A stretch of DNA of 58,015 nt from an uncultured Comamonas sp. (GTDB lineage: Bacteria; Pseudomonadota; Gammaproteobacteria; Burkholderiales; Burkholderiaceae_C): assembly GCA_902175065.1 (NCBI GenBank), contig CABIIJ010000079.1, forward strand, positions 1-58,015, given 5' to 3'. Of the stretch, positions 8,177 to 17,034 are shown one piece after another (within the stretch, counting starts at the first letter, position 1; each line of letters starts with the position of its first letter). The translations under genes were made by a program, and so were the position numbers. The notes under the pieces were generated by a model that was not told the origin of the DNA, ran no database searches, and was given only the letters and a program-made list of their open reading frames with translations.

Positions 8177-8848
8177 ATGCCACGCAAACCCAAAAAAGGC
8201 TATTACGTCAAAGGCGAATTCGTTGCCGAAGGCAGCGCCCGCGATCTGGAACTCAAAGCCGAGCTGAAAGGCTTGCGCGACGCCGACGACAGCACCCGCT
8301 CCGACCAGAAAAAAGAAAGCGAAGCCCTGCAGACCCTGGGCCAGGAGCTGCTGGAACTGCACCCCAAAACCCTGGAACGCCTGCAGTTGCCCGAGAAACT
8401 GCTCGATGCCCTGCACGAGTACCAGCGCCTGACCAGCTTCGAGGCCAGGCGCCGCCAGTTGCAATTCGTCGGCAAGCTGATGCGCAAGCTCGAAGACAGC
8501 GAAGTCGCCGCCGCCCGCACCGCCCTGCACGAGCAGCGCAGCGGCACCGGGCCGGAGCAGACGCAAATCCTGCTGGCCGAACAATGGCGCGACCGCCTGA
8601 TTGCCGACGATGCCGCCCTCACCCTCTGGCTGGAGCACTACCCCGGCACCGACGTGCAGCCCCTGCGTGCCCTGGTGCGCCAGGCCCGCAAGGACCAGGC
8701 CCAGACCGCTGCTGCCGAAGGCGCCCCGCCCGCCAAAAAAGGCCGTGCCTACCGCGACCTGTTCCAGCTGCTGCGCCGCAGCCTGAACACCGATGCGGCA
8801 GCCGAAGAGGAAGGCCGGGACGGCGGCGAGGACGAAGCCAATGACTGA
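8177..8848 (+). CDS. darP: Ribosome biogenesis protein DarP (YjgA, DUF615)
   Basis: A 223-residue, highly charged helical protein of the YjgA/DUF615 family. The N terminus MPRKPKKGYYVKGEFVAEGS is followed by a QTLGQELLELHPKTLERLQL segment and a helical RRQLQFVGKLMRKLED core. DarP binds late 50S precursors and promotes peptidyl-transferase-centre maturation. The C-terminal tail (EEEGRDGGEDEAND) is acidic and low in complexity. It is divergent from pmbA across 135 bases, and its last codons overlap the start of mog by eight bases, so darP and mog are co-translated. Confidence 0.93.
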   Translation: MPRKPKKGYYVKGEFVAEGSARDLELKAELKGLRDADDSTRSDQKKESEALQTLGQELLELHPKTLERLQLPEKLLDALHEYQRLTSFEARRRQLQFVGKLMRKLEDSEVAAARTALHEQRSGTGPEQTQILLAEQWRDRLIADDAALTLWLEHYPGTDVQPLRALVRQARKDQAQTAAAEGAPPAKKGRAYRDLFQLLRRSLNTDAAAEEEGRDGGEDEAND

Positions 8849-9452
8849 CCCCGCCGCCACTCCCGCCATGGACCGGGTGCGCATCGGCATCGTCTCCATC
8901 AGCGACCGCGCCAGCAGCGGCGTCTACGAGGACAAAGGGCTGCCCGCCCTGCAGGACTGGCTCACCCGCGCCATCCGCAACCCGCTGGACCTCGTGCCGC
9001 GCCTGATTGCGGACGAGCAGGCCCTCATCAGCCAGACCCTGCGCGAGCTGGCCGATGGCGGCTGCCATCTGGTGCTGACCACCGGCGGCACCGGCCCGGC
9101 GCTGCGTGACGTCACCCCCGAAGCCACCCTGGCCGTGGCCGACAAGGAACTGCCCGGCTTTGGCGAGCAGATGCGCCAGATCGGCCTGCGCTTCGTGCCC
9201 ACGGCCATCCTGTCGCGCCAGGTGGCGGTGGTGCGCGGGCACTGCCTGATCATCAACCTGCCCGGCCAGCCCAAGGCGATTGCCGAGACGCTGGAAGGCT
9301 TGAAAGATGCCCAGGGCCAGAGCATCGTCCCCGGCATCTTCGCCGCCGTGCCCTACTGCATCGACCTGATCGGCGGGCCGTACATCCATACCCAGGATGC
9401 CGTCTGCGCCGCCTTCCGCCCGAAAAACGCGCAGCGCCCGCTGCCGGTGTGA
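8841..9452 (+). CDS. mog: Molybdopterin adenylyltransferase Mog
   Basis: A 203-residue MoaB/Mog-fold enzyme that adenylates molybdopterin before molybdate insertion in the cytoplasm. The catalytic loop TTGGTGPALRDVTPEAT and the later GHCLIINLPGQPKAI are diagnostic, and RIGIVSISDRASSGVYEDKG is the first strand and loop. The ATG at 8841 overlaps darP; a methionine at 8868, directly before the first strand, is an alternative start. No other molybdenum cofactor gene is nearby, so it works with partners encoded elsewhere. Confidence 0.93.
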   Translation: MTDPAATPAMDRVRIGIVSISDRASSGVYEDKGLPALQDWLTRAIRNPLDLVPRLIADEQALISQTLRELADGGCHLVLTTGGTGPALRDVTPEATLAVADKELPGFGEQMRQIGLRFVPTAILSRQVAVVRGHCLIINLPGQPKAIAETLEGLKDAQGQSIVPGIFAAVPYCIDLIGGPYIHTQDAVCAAFRPKNAQRPLPV

Positions 9453-9498
9453 AATCCCCCTGCACCTGATCGACTCACCGTTCGATACACAAAGACAC

Positions 9499-9531
9499 AA
9501 AAAAAACGGGCAACCCGCAGGTTGCCCATTT
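9499..9531 (-). terminator. Terminator of the first TRAP binding-protein gene
   Basis: On the minus strand the stem GGGCAAC/GTTGCCC is followed by a run of eight T. It lies about 20 bases after the stop at 9551 and also separates the gene from convergent mog. Confidence 0.85.
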
Positions 9532-9550
9532 GTAGCAGGAAGGAAACTGT

Positions 9551-10630
9551 TTACAGCTTCTGGCCCATCATGAAGTTGTCGAAGCGCGATTCGGCGAAGC
9601 GGAACCACAGCACCTGGTCGCGCTGGAAGTTGCGGTAGTCGGCGTAGATTTTCTTCCAGTCGGGGTTGCTGGCGTCCAGCTCCTTGTACAGCTCCATCGC
9701 GGCTTTGAACGAAGCGTCCATCACCTGTTGCGGGAAGGGCAGCACCTTGGCCTTGGCCGCCACCAGTTGCTTCAATGCACCGGGGTTGAAGGTGTCGTAC
9801 TTGGCCTGGGTGGTGACGTGGGCTTCCATGGCGGCAGCGCGGACGATGGCCTTGTTCTCGTTGGACAGGCCGTTGAACGCCTTGTCGTTGATGTAGAACG
9901 ACAGGTGCAGCGAACCTTCCCACCAGCCGGGGTAGTAGTAGAAGGGAGCCACCTTGTTCAGGCCCAGCTTCAGATCGTCGTAGGGGCCGATCCACTCGGC
10001 GGCGTCGATGGTGCCTTTTTCCAGCGACTGGTAGATTTCACCGGCGGGAATGTTCTGCGGCACCACGCCCAGGCGCTCCAGCACCTTGCCGGCAAAGCCA
10101 CCGGCGCGGAATTTCAGGCCCTTCAGGTCTTCCAGGCTCTTGACTTCCTTGCGGAACCAGCCGCCCATCTGGGTACCGGTGTTGCCGCCGGGCATGACCA
10201 CGATGTTGTACTTGGCGTAGAACTCGTTCATCAGCTTTTCACCGTTGCCTTCCAGCATCCAGGCCGTCAGCTGGCGCGAGTTCATGCCGAAGGGAATCGC
10301 ACCGCCAATGGCGAACACCTCGTTCTTGCCGAAGAAGTAGTACGGCGCGGTGTGGCAGATCTCGACCGTGCCGCTTTGCACGCCATCGACCACGTTGAAG
10401 GCGGGCATCAATTCGCCCGCCTGGTGTACCGTCACGTCGAACTTGCCGCCCGTCATGCGCTTGACCGCGTTGGCAAACACATCGGCTGCGCCGTAAATGG
10501 TGTCGAGCGATTTCGGGAAGCTCGATGCAATGCGCCAGCGCAAGGCAGCTTGTGCATGAACGGCAGGGGCTGCTCCGGCGGCCAGAATACCGGCAACACC
10601 GGCGTTTTTCAGCATTGAGCGACGATCCAT
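9551..10630 (-). CDS. TRAP transporter solute-binding protein (DctP family), Tat-exported, copy 1
   Basis: The 359-residue periplasmic protein begins with a twin-arginine signal (DRRSMLKNAGVAGILAAG, cleavage near AVHAQA) and continues with a TRAP receptor fold of the TakP/mannitol-chloroaromatic type (LRWRIASSFPKSLDTIYGAA, GGNTGTQMGGWFRKEVKSLE, AEWIGPYDDLKLGLNKVAPF). Such proteins bind organic acids, often 2-oxo acids, and hand them to DctQ-DctM. The ATG at 10630 is chosen because of an AGGAGACA site and because the signal peptide starts there. No dctQ or dctM is in the window. It lies 202 bases downstream of a close paralogue. Confidence 0.9.
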   Translation of the reverse strand: MDRRSMLKNAGVAGILAAGAAPAVHAQAALRWRIASSFPKSLDTIYGAADVFANAVKRMTGGKFDVTVHQAGELMPAFNVVDGVQSGTVEICHTAPYYFFGKNEVFAIGGAIPFGMNSRQLTAWMLEGNGEKLMNEFYAKYNIVVMPGGNTGTQMGGWFRKEVKSLEDLKGLKFRAGGFAGKVLERLGVVPQNIPAGEIYQSLEKGTIDAAEWIGPYDDLKLGLNKVAPFYYYPGWWEGSLHLSFYINDKAFNGLSNENKAIVRAAAMEAHVTTQAKYDTFNPGALKQLVAAKAKVLPFPQQVMDASFKAAMELYKELDASNPDWKKIYADYRNFQRDQVLWFRFAESRFDNFMMGQKL

Positions 10631-10732
10631 GGTCTGTGTCTCCTGGAAGTAGTTAGTAGGGTCTTGCATTCTGAATGCTCCCGTTCCATTCTTGCGAAAA
10701 ATGTTTTGAATGTTTTTCAAAAAGTCGACAAG

Positions 10733-10783
10733 AAAAAAACAGGAGCCTGCTTTCCCGTATTGACACAGGTCGACAGGCTCCTC
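10733..10783 (-). terminator. Terminator of the second TRAP binding-protein gene
   Basis: On the minus strand GAGGAGCCTG pairs with CAGGCTCCT(G) across a 24-base loop and is followed by seven T. It lies about 50 bases past the stop at 10833. Confidence 0.75.
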
Positions 10784-10785
10784 GA

Positions 10786-10807
10786 TTTTGTCACATGCGT
10801 GACAAAA
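10786..10807. promoter_or_regulatory. 22-base palindrome between the TRAP binding-protein genes
   Basis: TTTTGTCAC, then ATGC, then GTGACAAAA is a perfect inverted repeat. It lies directly after the second TRAP gene and before its terminator stem. It may be a dyad operator for the downstream TRAP gene or an additional RNA hairpin; neither can be decided from sequence. Confidence 0.4.
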
Positions 10808-10832
10808 CGCTGAACGGGGAAATATGCTGGCT

Positions 10833-11915
10833 TTACAGCTTGACCGAACTCATATAGCTGTTGTAACGGAATTCGGAGTAGCGGTCCCACAGCAGCTGGT
10901 CGCGCTGGAAGGTGCGCATGTGCTGGTGGATTTTCTTGAACATGGGCGACTTGGCCTCGTTCTCGGCAAATACTTCCATCGAGGCCTTGTAGCCCTCGTC
11001 CATGAAGTCCTTGGGGAAGGAGCGCAGCTTGGTGCCCTCAGCCACCAGCTTTTTCAGGGCGATGGGGTTCATGGCGTCGTACTTGGCGGTCATGTCGCGT
11101 GCGGCCACCTGGCAAGCCACGTCGACCATGGCCTGGTATTCCTTGGGCAGGGCCGCGTAGGCCTTGGTGTTGATGAAGAACTCCAGCTCGGCGCCGCCTT
11201 CCCACCAGCCGGGGTAGTAGTAGTAAGGAGCCACCTTGGAGAAGCCCAGCTTCTGGTCGTCGTAGGGGCCGACGAACTCGACCGCATCCAGCGTGCCTTT
11301 TTCCAGCGCCTGGTAGACCTCGCCCACGGGCATGTTCTGCGAGACGACCCCCAGCTTGTGCATGGCATCGCCGAACAGGCCGCCGCCCAGGCGCATCTTC
11401 AGGCCCTGCAGGTCTTTGACCGACTTGATTTCCTTGCGGTACCAGCCACCCATCTGCGTGCCGGTGTTGCCGGCGCTCTGGCTCTTGATGTTGTATTCGG
11501 CGTAGAACTCGTCCATCAGCTGACGGCCGCCGCCATGCTCCATCCAGGCGTCCATCTGGCGGGCGGTCAGGCCGAAGGGCACGGCGCAGCCGAAGGCGAA
11601 GATGTAGTCCTTGCCGGTGAAGTAGTAGGGGGCCGTCAGGGCCATTTCCACGGTGCCGTTCTGGATGCCGTCCACCACGCCGAAAGCGGGCATCAGCTCC
11701 CCGGCGGCGTGTACCGATACCTCGAACTTGCCACCCGACAGGTCCTTGACGGTTTTGGCGAATTTCTCGCCGCTGCCGAAGATGGTGTCCAGCGATTTGG
11801 GAAAGCTGGCAGCCATGCGCCAGCGCACCGCAGCCTGGGCATGCACCGCAGGGGCCACGCCAGCGGCCAGAATACCGGCAATACCCGCTTGCTTGATGAG
11901 GGAACGACGATCCAT
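10833..11915 (-). CDS. TRAP transporter solute-binding protein (DctP family), Tat-exported, copy 2
   Basis: A 360-residue paralogue of the preceding entry with the same layout: Tat signal DRRSLIKQAGIAGILAAG ending AVHAQA, then VRWRMAASFPKSLDTIFGSG, NTGTQMGGWYRKEIKSVKDL and FVGPYDDQKLGFSKVAPYYY. The two share long identical stretches, so they come from a tandem duplication, but they differ in helices around the ligand site (for example FAFGCAVPFGLTARQMDAWM here against AIGGAIPFGMNSRQLTAWML), which suggests different ligands. The ATG at 11915 has AAGGAGATGCA upstream. There are no membrane subunits nearby. Confidence 0.9.
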   Translation of the reverse strand: MDRRSLIKQAGIAGILAAGVAPAVHAQAAVRWRMAASFPKSLDTIFGSGEKFAKTVKDLSGGKFEVSVHAAGELMPAFGVVDGIQNGTVEMALTAPYYFTGKDYIFAFGCAVPFGLTARQMDAWMEHGGGRQLMDEFYAEYNIKSQSAGNTGTQMGGWYRKEIKSVKDLQGLKMRLGGGLFGDAMHKLGVVSQNMPVGEVYQALEKGTLDAVEFVGPYDDQKLGFSKVAPYYYYPGWWEGGAELEFFINTKAYAALPKEYQAMVDVACQVAARDMTAKYDAMNPIALKKLVAEGTKLRSFPKDFMDEGYKASMEVFAENEAKSPMFKKIHQHMRTFQRDQLLWDRYSEFRYNSYMSSVKL

Positions 11916-12092
11916 TGCATCTCCTTGGTTGGAATATGAACATGTGCGCTGGCGTTTTGTGCCAGCGCAATCAAGCTTGCAGTATTCCACAGCAAGGGCT
12001 TGCGTGAAATCAAAGCAATCCCTATTGAATGCCCTGGGCCACGCAAAATGCTATGGCGGGCATAGCGCAAGGGAAATCCCCGATATCTCCAT

Positions 12093-13955
12093 TCAAACCG
12101 GCATGAACCGTTGGCAAATGCTGTTTTCAATACCTGCCGCATCCAGCCCCTGCAAGGCCAGCAGTTTGGCCGGGTCGCCGTGTTCGATGAACACGTCGGG
12201 CAGGCCCAGTTGCAGCACGGGCTTGACCACGCCTGCCCGAGCCAGGGCTTCCAGCACGGCGCTGCCTGCGCCGCCTTGGATACAGCCCTCTTCCACCGTG
12301 ACCAGCGCATCGTGGCTGGCGGCCAGTTGCAGCAGCAGCCCGGTATCCAGCGGCTTGGCCCAGCGCATGTTGGCGACGGTGGCGTCCAGCTTGTCAGCCG
12401 CTTCCAGCGCCGGGTACAGCAGGGTGCCGAAGGCCAGGATGGCGATTTTCCGGCCTTCGCGACGGACTTCGCCCTTGCCGAAGGGCAGGCCGCTCAGGTC
12501 GGCCAGCGGCTGCACGCCTGCGCCCGCGCCGCGCGGATAGCGCACGCAGACGGGGTGATCCTGCTCATGGGCCGTGGTGAGCAGTTGGCGGCATTCGCGC
12601 TCGTCCGCCGGGCAGGCCATGCTCATGTGCGGGATGCAGCGCACGAAGGCGATGTCGTAGGCCCCGGCGTGGGTGGCGCCATCGGCCCCGACCAGCCCGG
12701 CGCGGTCCAGCGCCAGCACCATGGGCAGTTTTTGCAGCGCCACGTCGTGAATCATCTGATCGTAGGCGCGTTGCAGAAAGGTGGAGTAGATCGCCACCAC
12801 GGGCTTGACGCCCTCGCAGGCCAGCCCGGCGGCGAAGGTGACGGCGTGCTGCTCGGCAATGCCGACGTCGTAGTAGCGCTCCGGGAAGCGCTGGTGGAAT
12901 TCCACCATGCCGGAGCCTTCGCGCATGGCCGGGGTGATGCCGACCAGCCGCGCATCCTGCGCCGCCATGTCGCACAGCCACTGGCCGAAGACCTGGGTGA
13001 AGGTGGGCTTGGGCGGGGCGGCAGGCTTGACGATGCCGACTTCGGGGTCGAACTTGCCGGGGCCGTGGTAGGTAATGGGGTCGATTTCCGCCAGCTTGTA
13101 GCCCTGGCCTTTTTTGGTGACGACGTGCAGGAACTGCGGGCCGTCGAGCTGCCGGATGTTCTCCAGCGTGGGGATGAGGGAATCGAGGTCGTGCCCGTCG
13201 ATGGGGCCGATGTAGTTGAAGCCGAAGTTCTCGAACAGCGTGGCGGGCACGACCATGCCTTTGGCGTGCTGTTCCAGCTTTTTCGCCAGTTCCAGCAGCG
13301 GCGGGACGTTTTTCAGCACGTTCTTACCGACGTGGCGGGCGGCGGCGTAGAACTGGCCGCTCATGAGCTGCGCCAGATAGCGGTTCAGCGCCCCGACGGG
13401 CGGGCTGATGCTCATGTCGTTGTCGTTGAGGATGACGAGCAGGTTGCCGTCCAGCACCCCGGCGTTGTTCATGGCTTCGAAGGCCATGCCGGCGGTCATC
13501 GCGCCGTCGCCGATGACGGCAATCGCCCGGCGCTTTTCCCCCTTGCGCCTGGCGGCCATCGCCATGCCCAGGGCGGCGGAAATGCTGGTCGAGGAATGCG
13601 CCGTGCCGAAGGTGTCGTACACGCTTTCGGCCCGCTGGGGGAAGCCGGAGATGCCGCCCAGCTGGCGCAGCGTGCCCATGCGGTCGCGCCGGCCGGTGAG
13701 GATTTTGTGCGGGTAGGTCTGGTGCCCCACGTCCCAGACGATGCGGTCGTACGGCGTGTTGAAGACGTAGTGCAGCGCCACCGTCAGCTCCACGGTGCCG
13801 AGGTTGGAGCTGAGGTGCCCGCCGGTCTTGGAGACGCTGTCCAGCACGTAGGCCCGCAGCTCGTCGGCCACGGCGGGCAACTGGCCCCGGGCGATGGCAC
13901 GCAGATCGGCGGGGTCGTTTATCTTTTGTAGCAAAGGGTAGGCGTTGGCAGTCAT
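12093..13955 (-). CDS. dxs: 1-deoxy-D-xylulose-5-phosphate synthase
   Basis: The 620-residue enzyme condenses pyruvate and glyceraldehyde 3-phosphate, the first step of the MEP isoprenoid pathway, using thiamine diphosphate. Visible signatures are [20 protein letters not shown] near residue 44, [17 protein letters not shown], the ThDP-binding GDGAMTAG with downstream NDNDMSIS, and [18 protein letters not shown] in the pyrimidine-binding domain. It is the last gene of xseB-ispA-dxs, 77 bases after ispA. The product also feeds thiamine and pyridoxal synthesis. Confidence 0.97.
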   Translation of the reverse strand: MTANAYPLLQKINDPADLRAIARGQLPAVADELRAYVLDSVSKTGGHLSSNLGTVELTVALHYVFNTPYDRIVWDVGHQTYPHKILTGRRDRMGTLRQLGGISGFPQRAESVYDTFGTAHSSTSISAALGMAMAARRKGEKRRAIAVIGDGAMTAGMAFEAMNNAGVLDGNLLVILNDNDMSISPPVGALNRYLAQLMSGQFYAAARHVGKNVLKNVPPLLELAKKLEQHAKGMVVPATLFENFGFNYIGPIDGHDLDSLIPTLENIRQLDGPQFLHVVTKKGQGYKLAEIDPITYHGPGKFDPEVGIVKPAAPPKPTFTQVFGQWLCDMAAQDARLVGITPAMREGSGMVEFHQRFPERYYDVGIAEQHAVTFAAGLACEGVKPVVAIYSTFLQRAYDQMIHDVALQKLPMVLALDRAGLVGADGATHAGAYDIAFVRCIPHMSMACPADERECRQLLTTAHEQDHPVCVRYPRGAGAGVQPLADLSGLPFGKGEVRREGRKIAILAFGTLLYPALEAADKLDATVANMRWAKPLDTGLLLQLAASHDALVTVEEGCIQGGAGSAVLEALARAGVVKPVLQLGLPDVFIEHGDPAKLLALQGLDAAGIENSICQRFMPV

Positions 13956-14032
13956 TTATCCAGTCTCTCAGGGCTGAAAGGCCCAAGGGGCCAGCGGCCC
14001 CAGCTATTTTTTATGTGAACACAGGCCCGCAT

Positions 14033-14932
14033 TCAATGCGAGCGCCCCACCACCTGCCGGGCCAGGGCCAGCAGGGCACGCGTGTCGGCCAGGCCCGATG
14101 CCTGCAAGGCGGCACAGGCCTGGGCGAGCAAGTCCTGCGCCAGCGCCTGGGCGCCGTCCAGGCCCAGCAGGGCGACGTAGGTGGGCTTGTCGTTGGCCGC
14201 GTCCTTGCCGGGGGTCTTGCCCAGGGTGGCGGCATCGGCGACCACGTCCAGCACGTCGTCCACGACTTGAAACGCCAGCCCCAGCGCCTGGGCATAGGCG
14301 TGCAGGGCGGCCAGCGCCTGCGCGTCGGCCTGCCCGCAGGCGGCCCCCAGCAGCACGCTGGCCTCCAGCAAGGCGCCGGTTTTCAGGCGGTGCATCCGGC
14401 GCAGTTGCGCCTCGGTCAATGGCTGGCCGACGCTGGCCAGGTCGATGGCCTGCCCGCCCGCCATGCCCTGGGCGCCGGCGGCCCGGGCCAGGATGCGGCA
14501 CAAATCGGCCTGCATGGCGGCGGGCACGCCGGGCGCATCGGCCACGTCGGGGGTGAGCAGTTCGAACGCCTGGGCCTGCAAGGCATCGCCGGCCAGCAGG
14601 GCCTGGGCCTGACCAAAGGCGATGTGGACGGTGGGTTTGCCCCGGCGCAGCACGTCGTTGTCCATGCAGGGCATGTCGTCGTGGACGAGGGAATAGGCGT
14701 GAATCAACTCCACCGCACAGGCGGCCCGCAGCGCGGCAGCGGCGTTGCCGCCGACGGCCTGGGCTGCGGCCAGCGCCAGCAAGGGGCGCAGGCGCTTGCC
14801 GCCGTCCAGCACGGCGTAGCGCATCGCATCGCCCAGCCCGGCCGGGGCGCCGATGCCGACCCAGGCGGCCAGCGCCTGCTCCACCTGCTGGCACTGCGCA
14901 TCGGCCCAATGGGGAAAATCAAAATCTTGCAC
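14033..14932 (-). CDS. ispA: Farnesyl diphosphate synthase (polyprenyl synthetase)
   Basis: A 299-residue short-chain trans-prenyltransferase. The first aspartate-rich motif is DDMPCMDND (from residue 85) and the second is VVDDVLDVVAD near residue 230, which bind Mg-diphosphate. The GGKRLRP box lies at residues 44-50. It joins dimethylallyl and isopentenyl diphosphates to farnesyl diphosphate in the cytoplasm, drawing on the dxs-initiated pathway encoded next to it. It follows xseB by 30 bases in the same operon. Confidence 0.96.
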   Translation of the reverse strand: MQDFDFPHWADAQCQQVEQALAAWVGIGAPAGLGDAMRYAVLDGGKRLRPLLALAAAQAVGGNAAAALRAACAVELIHAYSLVHDDMPCMDNDVLRRGKPTVHIAFGQAQALLAGDALQAQAFELLTPDVADAPGVPAAMQADLCRILARAAGAQGMAGGQAIDLASVGQPLTEAQLRRMHRLKTGALLEASVLLGAACGQADAQALAALHAYAQALGLAFQVVDDVLDVVADAATLGKTPGKDAANDKPTYVALLGLDGAQALAQDLLAQACAALQASGLADTRALLALARQVVGRSH

Positions 14933-14962
14933 GGCCTGCCCTGCTTTCTCTGGTCAATGCGC

Positions 14963-15217
14963 TCACTCTGCGGCCCACGGTTTCAGGTCGCCGCCATCGA
15001 GCTGCAGGATCTGCTGCTCCACCGCATCGAGCTGGGCATGGCAGTAGCGCAGCAGCACCGAGGCGCGGCGGTAACCGTCGAGCATCTCGTTCAGCGGCAA
15101 TTGCCCGGATTCCATGGCCTGGGCCAGCGCCTGCAATTCGGCCTGGGCGGCTTCGTAGCTGACCGGCTCGTCGGAGGGGGAAGTGGATTTCTTTTCAGCG
15201 GAACGCTTGGCAGGCAT
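14963..15217 (-). CDS. xseB: Exodeoxyribonuclease VII small subunit
   Basis: The 84-residue helical protein has the XseB core SYEAAQAELQALAQAMESGQ, LPLNEMLDGYRRASVLLRYC and a conserved LDAVEQQI helix, and slightly exceeds the usual length because of a charged N-terminal tail. Several copies bind one XseA to form a nuclease that degrades single-stranded DNA. The ATG at 15217 gives this tail; longer readings in the frame run into marC. It leads the xseB-ispA-dxs operon, an arrangement conserved across proteobacteria. xseA is not in the window. Confidence 0.93.
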   Translation of the reverse strand: MPAKRSAEKKSTSPSDEPVSYEAAQAELQALAQAMESGQLPLNEMLDGYRRASVLLRYCHAQLDAVEQQILQLDGGDLKPWAAE

Positions 15218-15285
15218 GGCAAAGTGGGGCGAAGGGGAAACCCGAGATTTTAGGCGCACCCCACACCCGGCTGTCGCATGGACGG

Positions 15286-15993
15286 CTATTGCGCATCCGG
15301 GGCGCCAATGCCCAGCCCGGCCAGCAGGGCGCGTGCGCCGCTCCAGACGATTTCCACGCCCACGCACAGCAGGATGAAGGCCATCAGCCGCATGAACACC
15401 ACCTGCCCGGTGTCGCCCAGGCGGCGCAGCAAGGTGGTGGCATAGCGGAAGGTCAGCGCCACCAGAATCCCCAGCAGCACCGAGGCTGCCAGCCCCCCGC
15501 TCATGTTCGCCAGGGTCAGCGGCACGCTGGTGCGCGAGTGCAGGCTGGCACCGATGGCAATGGCCACGGCGATGGTGCCGGGGCCGCACGTCAGGGGAAA
15601 GGTCAGGGGATAGAAGGCCTTGACGCGGGCCTTGTCCCAGGTCAGCGCGTGGGCGATCTGGGTGGCGTCGTCGGTGGTGGCCTGCTGGGCGTTGAGCATC
15701 CGCCAGGCGATCGAGGCGACGATCATCCCCCCGGCAATGCGCACGGCGGGCAGCGAGACACCGAAAAAGCGCAGCACGTAGGAGCCGGTGAGCATGGTGG
15801 AGGTCAGCAGGATCGCCACGTTCTTGCCGATGCGATGGGCCAGCAGGGCACGGTCGTGCTCGCTCAAGCCCCGCGCCTGATCGACGAACAGCGGGGCCGT
15901 CGCCAGGGGGTTGATGATGGGCAGCACGCCGATGAAGGCAAACAGCAGGCTTTGCCCAAAGGCGGTGAGCAGATCGAGGAACGGCAGATTCAT
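15286..15993 (-). CDS. MarC-family inner-membrane protein
   Basis: The 235-residue protein has six hydrophobic helices and the MarC/NAAT signatures IGVLPIINPLATAPLF near residue 20 and FPLTCGPGTIAVAIAIGA in the middle. The family was once linked to multiple antibiotic resistance, but that has been withdrawn, and its function is unknown. It lies 68 bases upstream of xseB on the same strand and 130 bases after cutA, in a same-strand run. The upstream gap contains repeat copy G. Confidence 0.88.
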   Translation of the reverse strand: MNLPFLDLLTAFGQSLLFAFIGVLPIINPLATAPLFVDQARGLSEHDRALLAHRIGKNVAILLTSTMLTGSYVLRFFGVSLPAVRIAGGMIVASIAWRMLNAQQATTDDATQIAHALTWDKARVKAFYPLTFPLTCGPGTIAVAIAIGASLHSRTSVPLTLANMSGGLAASVLLGILVALTFRYATTLLRRLGDTGQVVFMRLMAFILLCVGVEIVWSGARALLAGLGIGAPDAQ

Positions 15994-16048
15994 GGCAGGG
16001 GGGACGCAAATCCAATCTGTGGCACGGGCACGGAAGCTATCAATTCCG

Positions 16049-16129
16049 TTGCTGCCGCCACTTGTATTGCAAAGACTTTAAAGATAAATGACTATGAAAT
16101 CGTTGATTACCAAGCGGTAACAGCTATGG
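16049..16129. repeat. Double-palindrome repeat, family 1, copy G (degenerate)
   Basis: Right outer arm CCAAGCGGTAACAGCTAT and inner arm TGAAATCGTTG match the family. The left side is eroded (GCTGCCGCCACTTG, then AAAGACTTTAA). It occupies the cutA-marC gap, and its right arm just overlaps the cutA stop codon at 16124. Confidence 0.6.
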
Positions 16130-16474
16130 TTTATCAGTATTCACCACCACCTGGTCCGCCACCCACCGGGCGTAGCTGGCGCTGGCGTGCGACACGGGCA
16201 GGGCATAAATCGCCGGTACCTCGTACGGGTGCAATCGGGCAATCAGCGCCTGCAGCGCGGGCCAGGCCGCCGGGGTGGTTTTGAACAGCAGGCGCACCTC
16301 CGGCTCGGATTGCAACTGGCCCTGCCACTGGTAGGTGCTGTGGACGCTGTCCTGCTGCACGCAGGCGGCCAGCCCCTGGGCAATGGCGGCCTGGGCCAGT
16401 TCCCCGGCGCTGGCTGCATCGGGGACGGTGGTGTAGACGGCCAGCAATTCCATCGCCGGGGGCGCGGACGGCAT
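16124..16474 (-). CDS. cutA: Divalent-cation tolerance protein CutA
   Basis: The 116-residue protein matches the trimeric CutA1 fold: AVYTTVPDAASAGELAQAAI near the start, GLAACVQQ, TYQWQGQLQSEPEVRLLFKT, and LHPYEVPAIYALPV, the usual signature. CutA1 was found through copper tolerance, but its structure resembles PII signalling proteins and its role is unsettled. The start shares one base with the ridA stop (TAATG), so the pair is translationally coupled. Its final codons extend into repeat copy G. Confidence 0.93.
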   Translation of the reverse strand: MPSAPPAMELLAVYTTVPDAASAGELAQAAIAQGLAACVQQDSVHSTYQWQGQLQSEPEVRLLFKTTPAAWPALQALIARLHPYEVPAIYALPVSHASASYARWVADQVVVNTDKP

Positions 16475-16935
16475 TATTCGATTTCCGCGATCAGCTCGAT
16501 CTCGACGCACGCGCCCAGCGGGATCTGTGCCACGCCGAAGGCGCTGCGGGCGTGCTTGCCCTTGTCGCCGAAGACTTCGCCCAGCAGCTCGGAGCAGCCG
16601 TTGGTGACGAGGTGCTGCTCGGTGAACGCTGGCGTGGAATTGACCAGGCTCATCACCTTGACGATGCGCTTGACGCGGTTCAGGTCGCCGCCGCAGGCCG
16701 CTTGCAGCGTGCCCATCAGGTCGACGGCAATGGCGCGGGCGGCCTGTTTGCCGTCTTCGGTGCTGATCTGCCCGCCCAGCTGGCCGGCCCAGACCGTACC
16801 GTCGGCCTTGCGGGCGATGTGGCCGCTCAGGAACACCAGGTTGCCCGTCTGCACGAAGGGCACGTAGGCTGCGGCTGGCACGGCCAGGGGCGGCAGGGTG
16901 ATGTTCAGGGCTTGGAGCTGGTCGTAAACGCTCAT
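16474..16935 (-). CDS. RidA-family (YjgF/YER057c) protein
   Basis: A 153-residue member of the RidA superfamily. The segments VQTGNLVFLSGHIARKADGT and VFGDKGKHARSAFGVAQIPL are typical of the longer YjgF-like branch near YabJ/TdcF. The canonical RidA arginine context (R-x-x-V near the C terminus) appears as KHARSAFGVAQIPLGACVEI, so imine or enamine deaminase activity is possible but not certain. The ATG at 16935 is preferred to an upstream in-frame start because homologues begin just before the first strand. It is coupled to cutA and divergent from comEC. Confidence 0.85.
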   Translation of the reverse strand: MSVYDQLQALNITLPPLAVPAAAYVPFVQTGNLVFLSGHIARKADGTVWAGQLGGQISTEDGKQAARAIAVDLMGTLQAACGGDLNRVKRIVKVMSLVNSTPAFTEQHLVTNGCSELLGEVFGDKGKHARSAFGVAQIPLGACVEIELIAEIE

Positions 16936-17034
16936 GGTGGTGCTTTCTTTCAAGGGAATGAGGTAATGGAGCGCCAGTGTGGGGTTTGGGCGCTTGCCCA
17001 AATTCTTTGCCCCCCACTAGCATGGCCTGCAAGT

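Noticed and set aside
8042-8899. Long upstream extension of pmbA
   Set aside because: It is antisense to darP, whose DUF615 sequence is clear, and PmbA homologues start near 8041.
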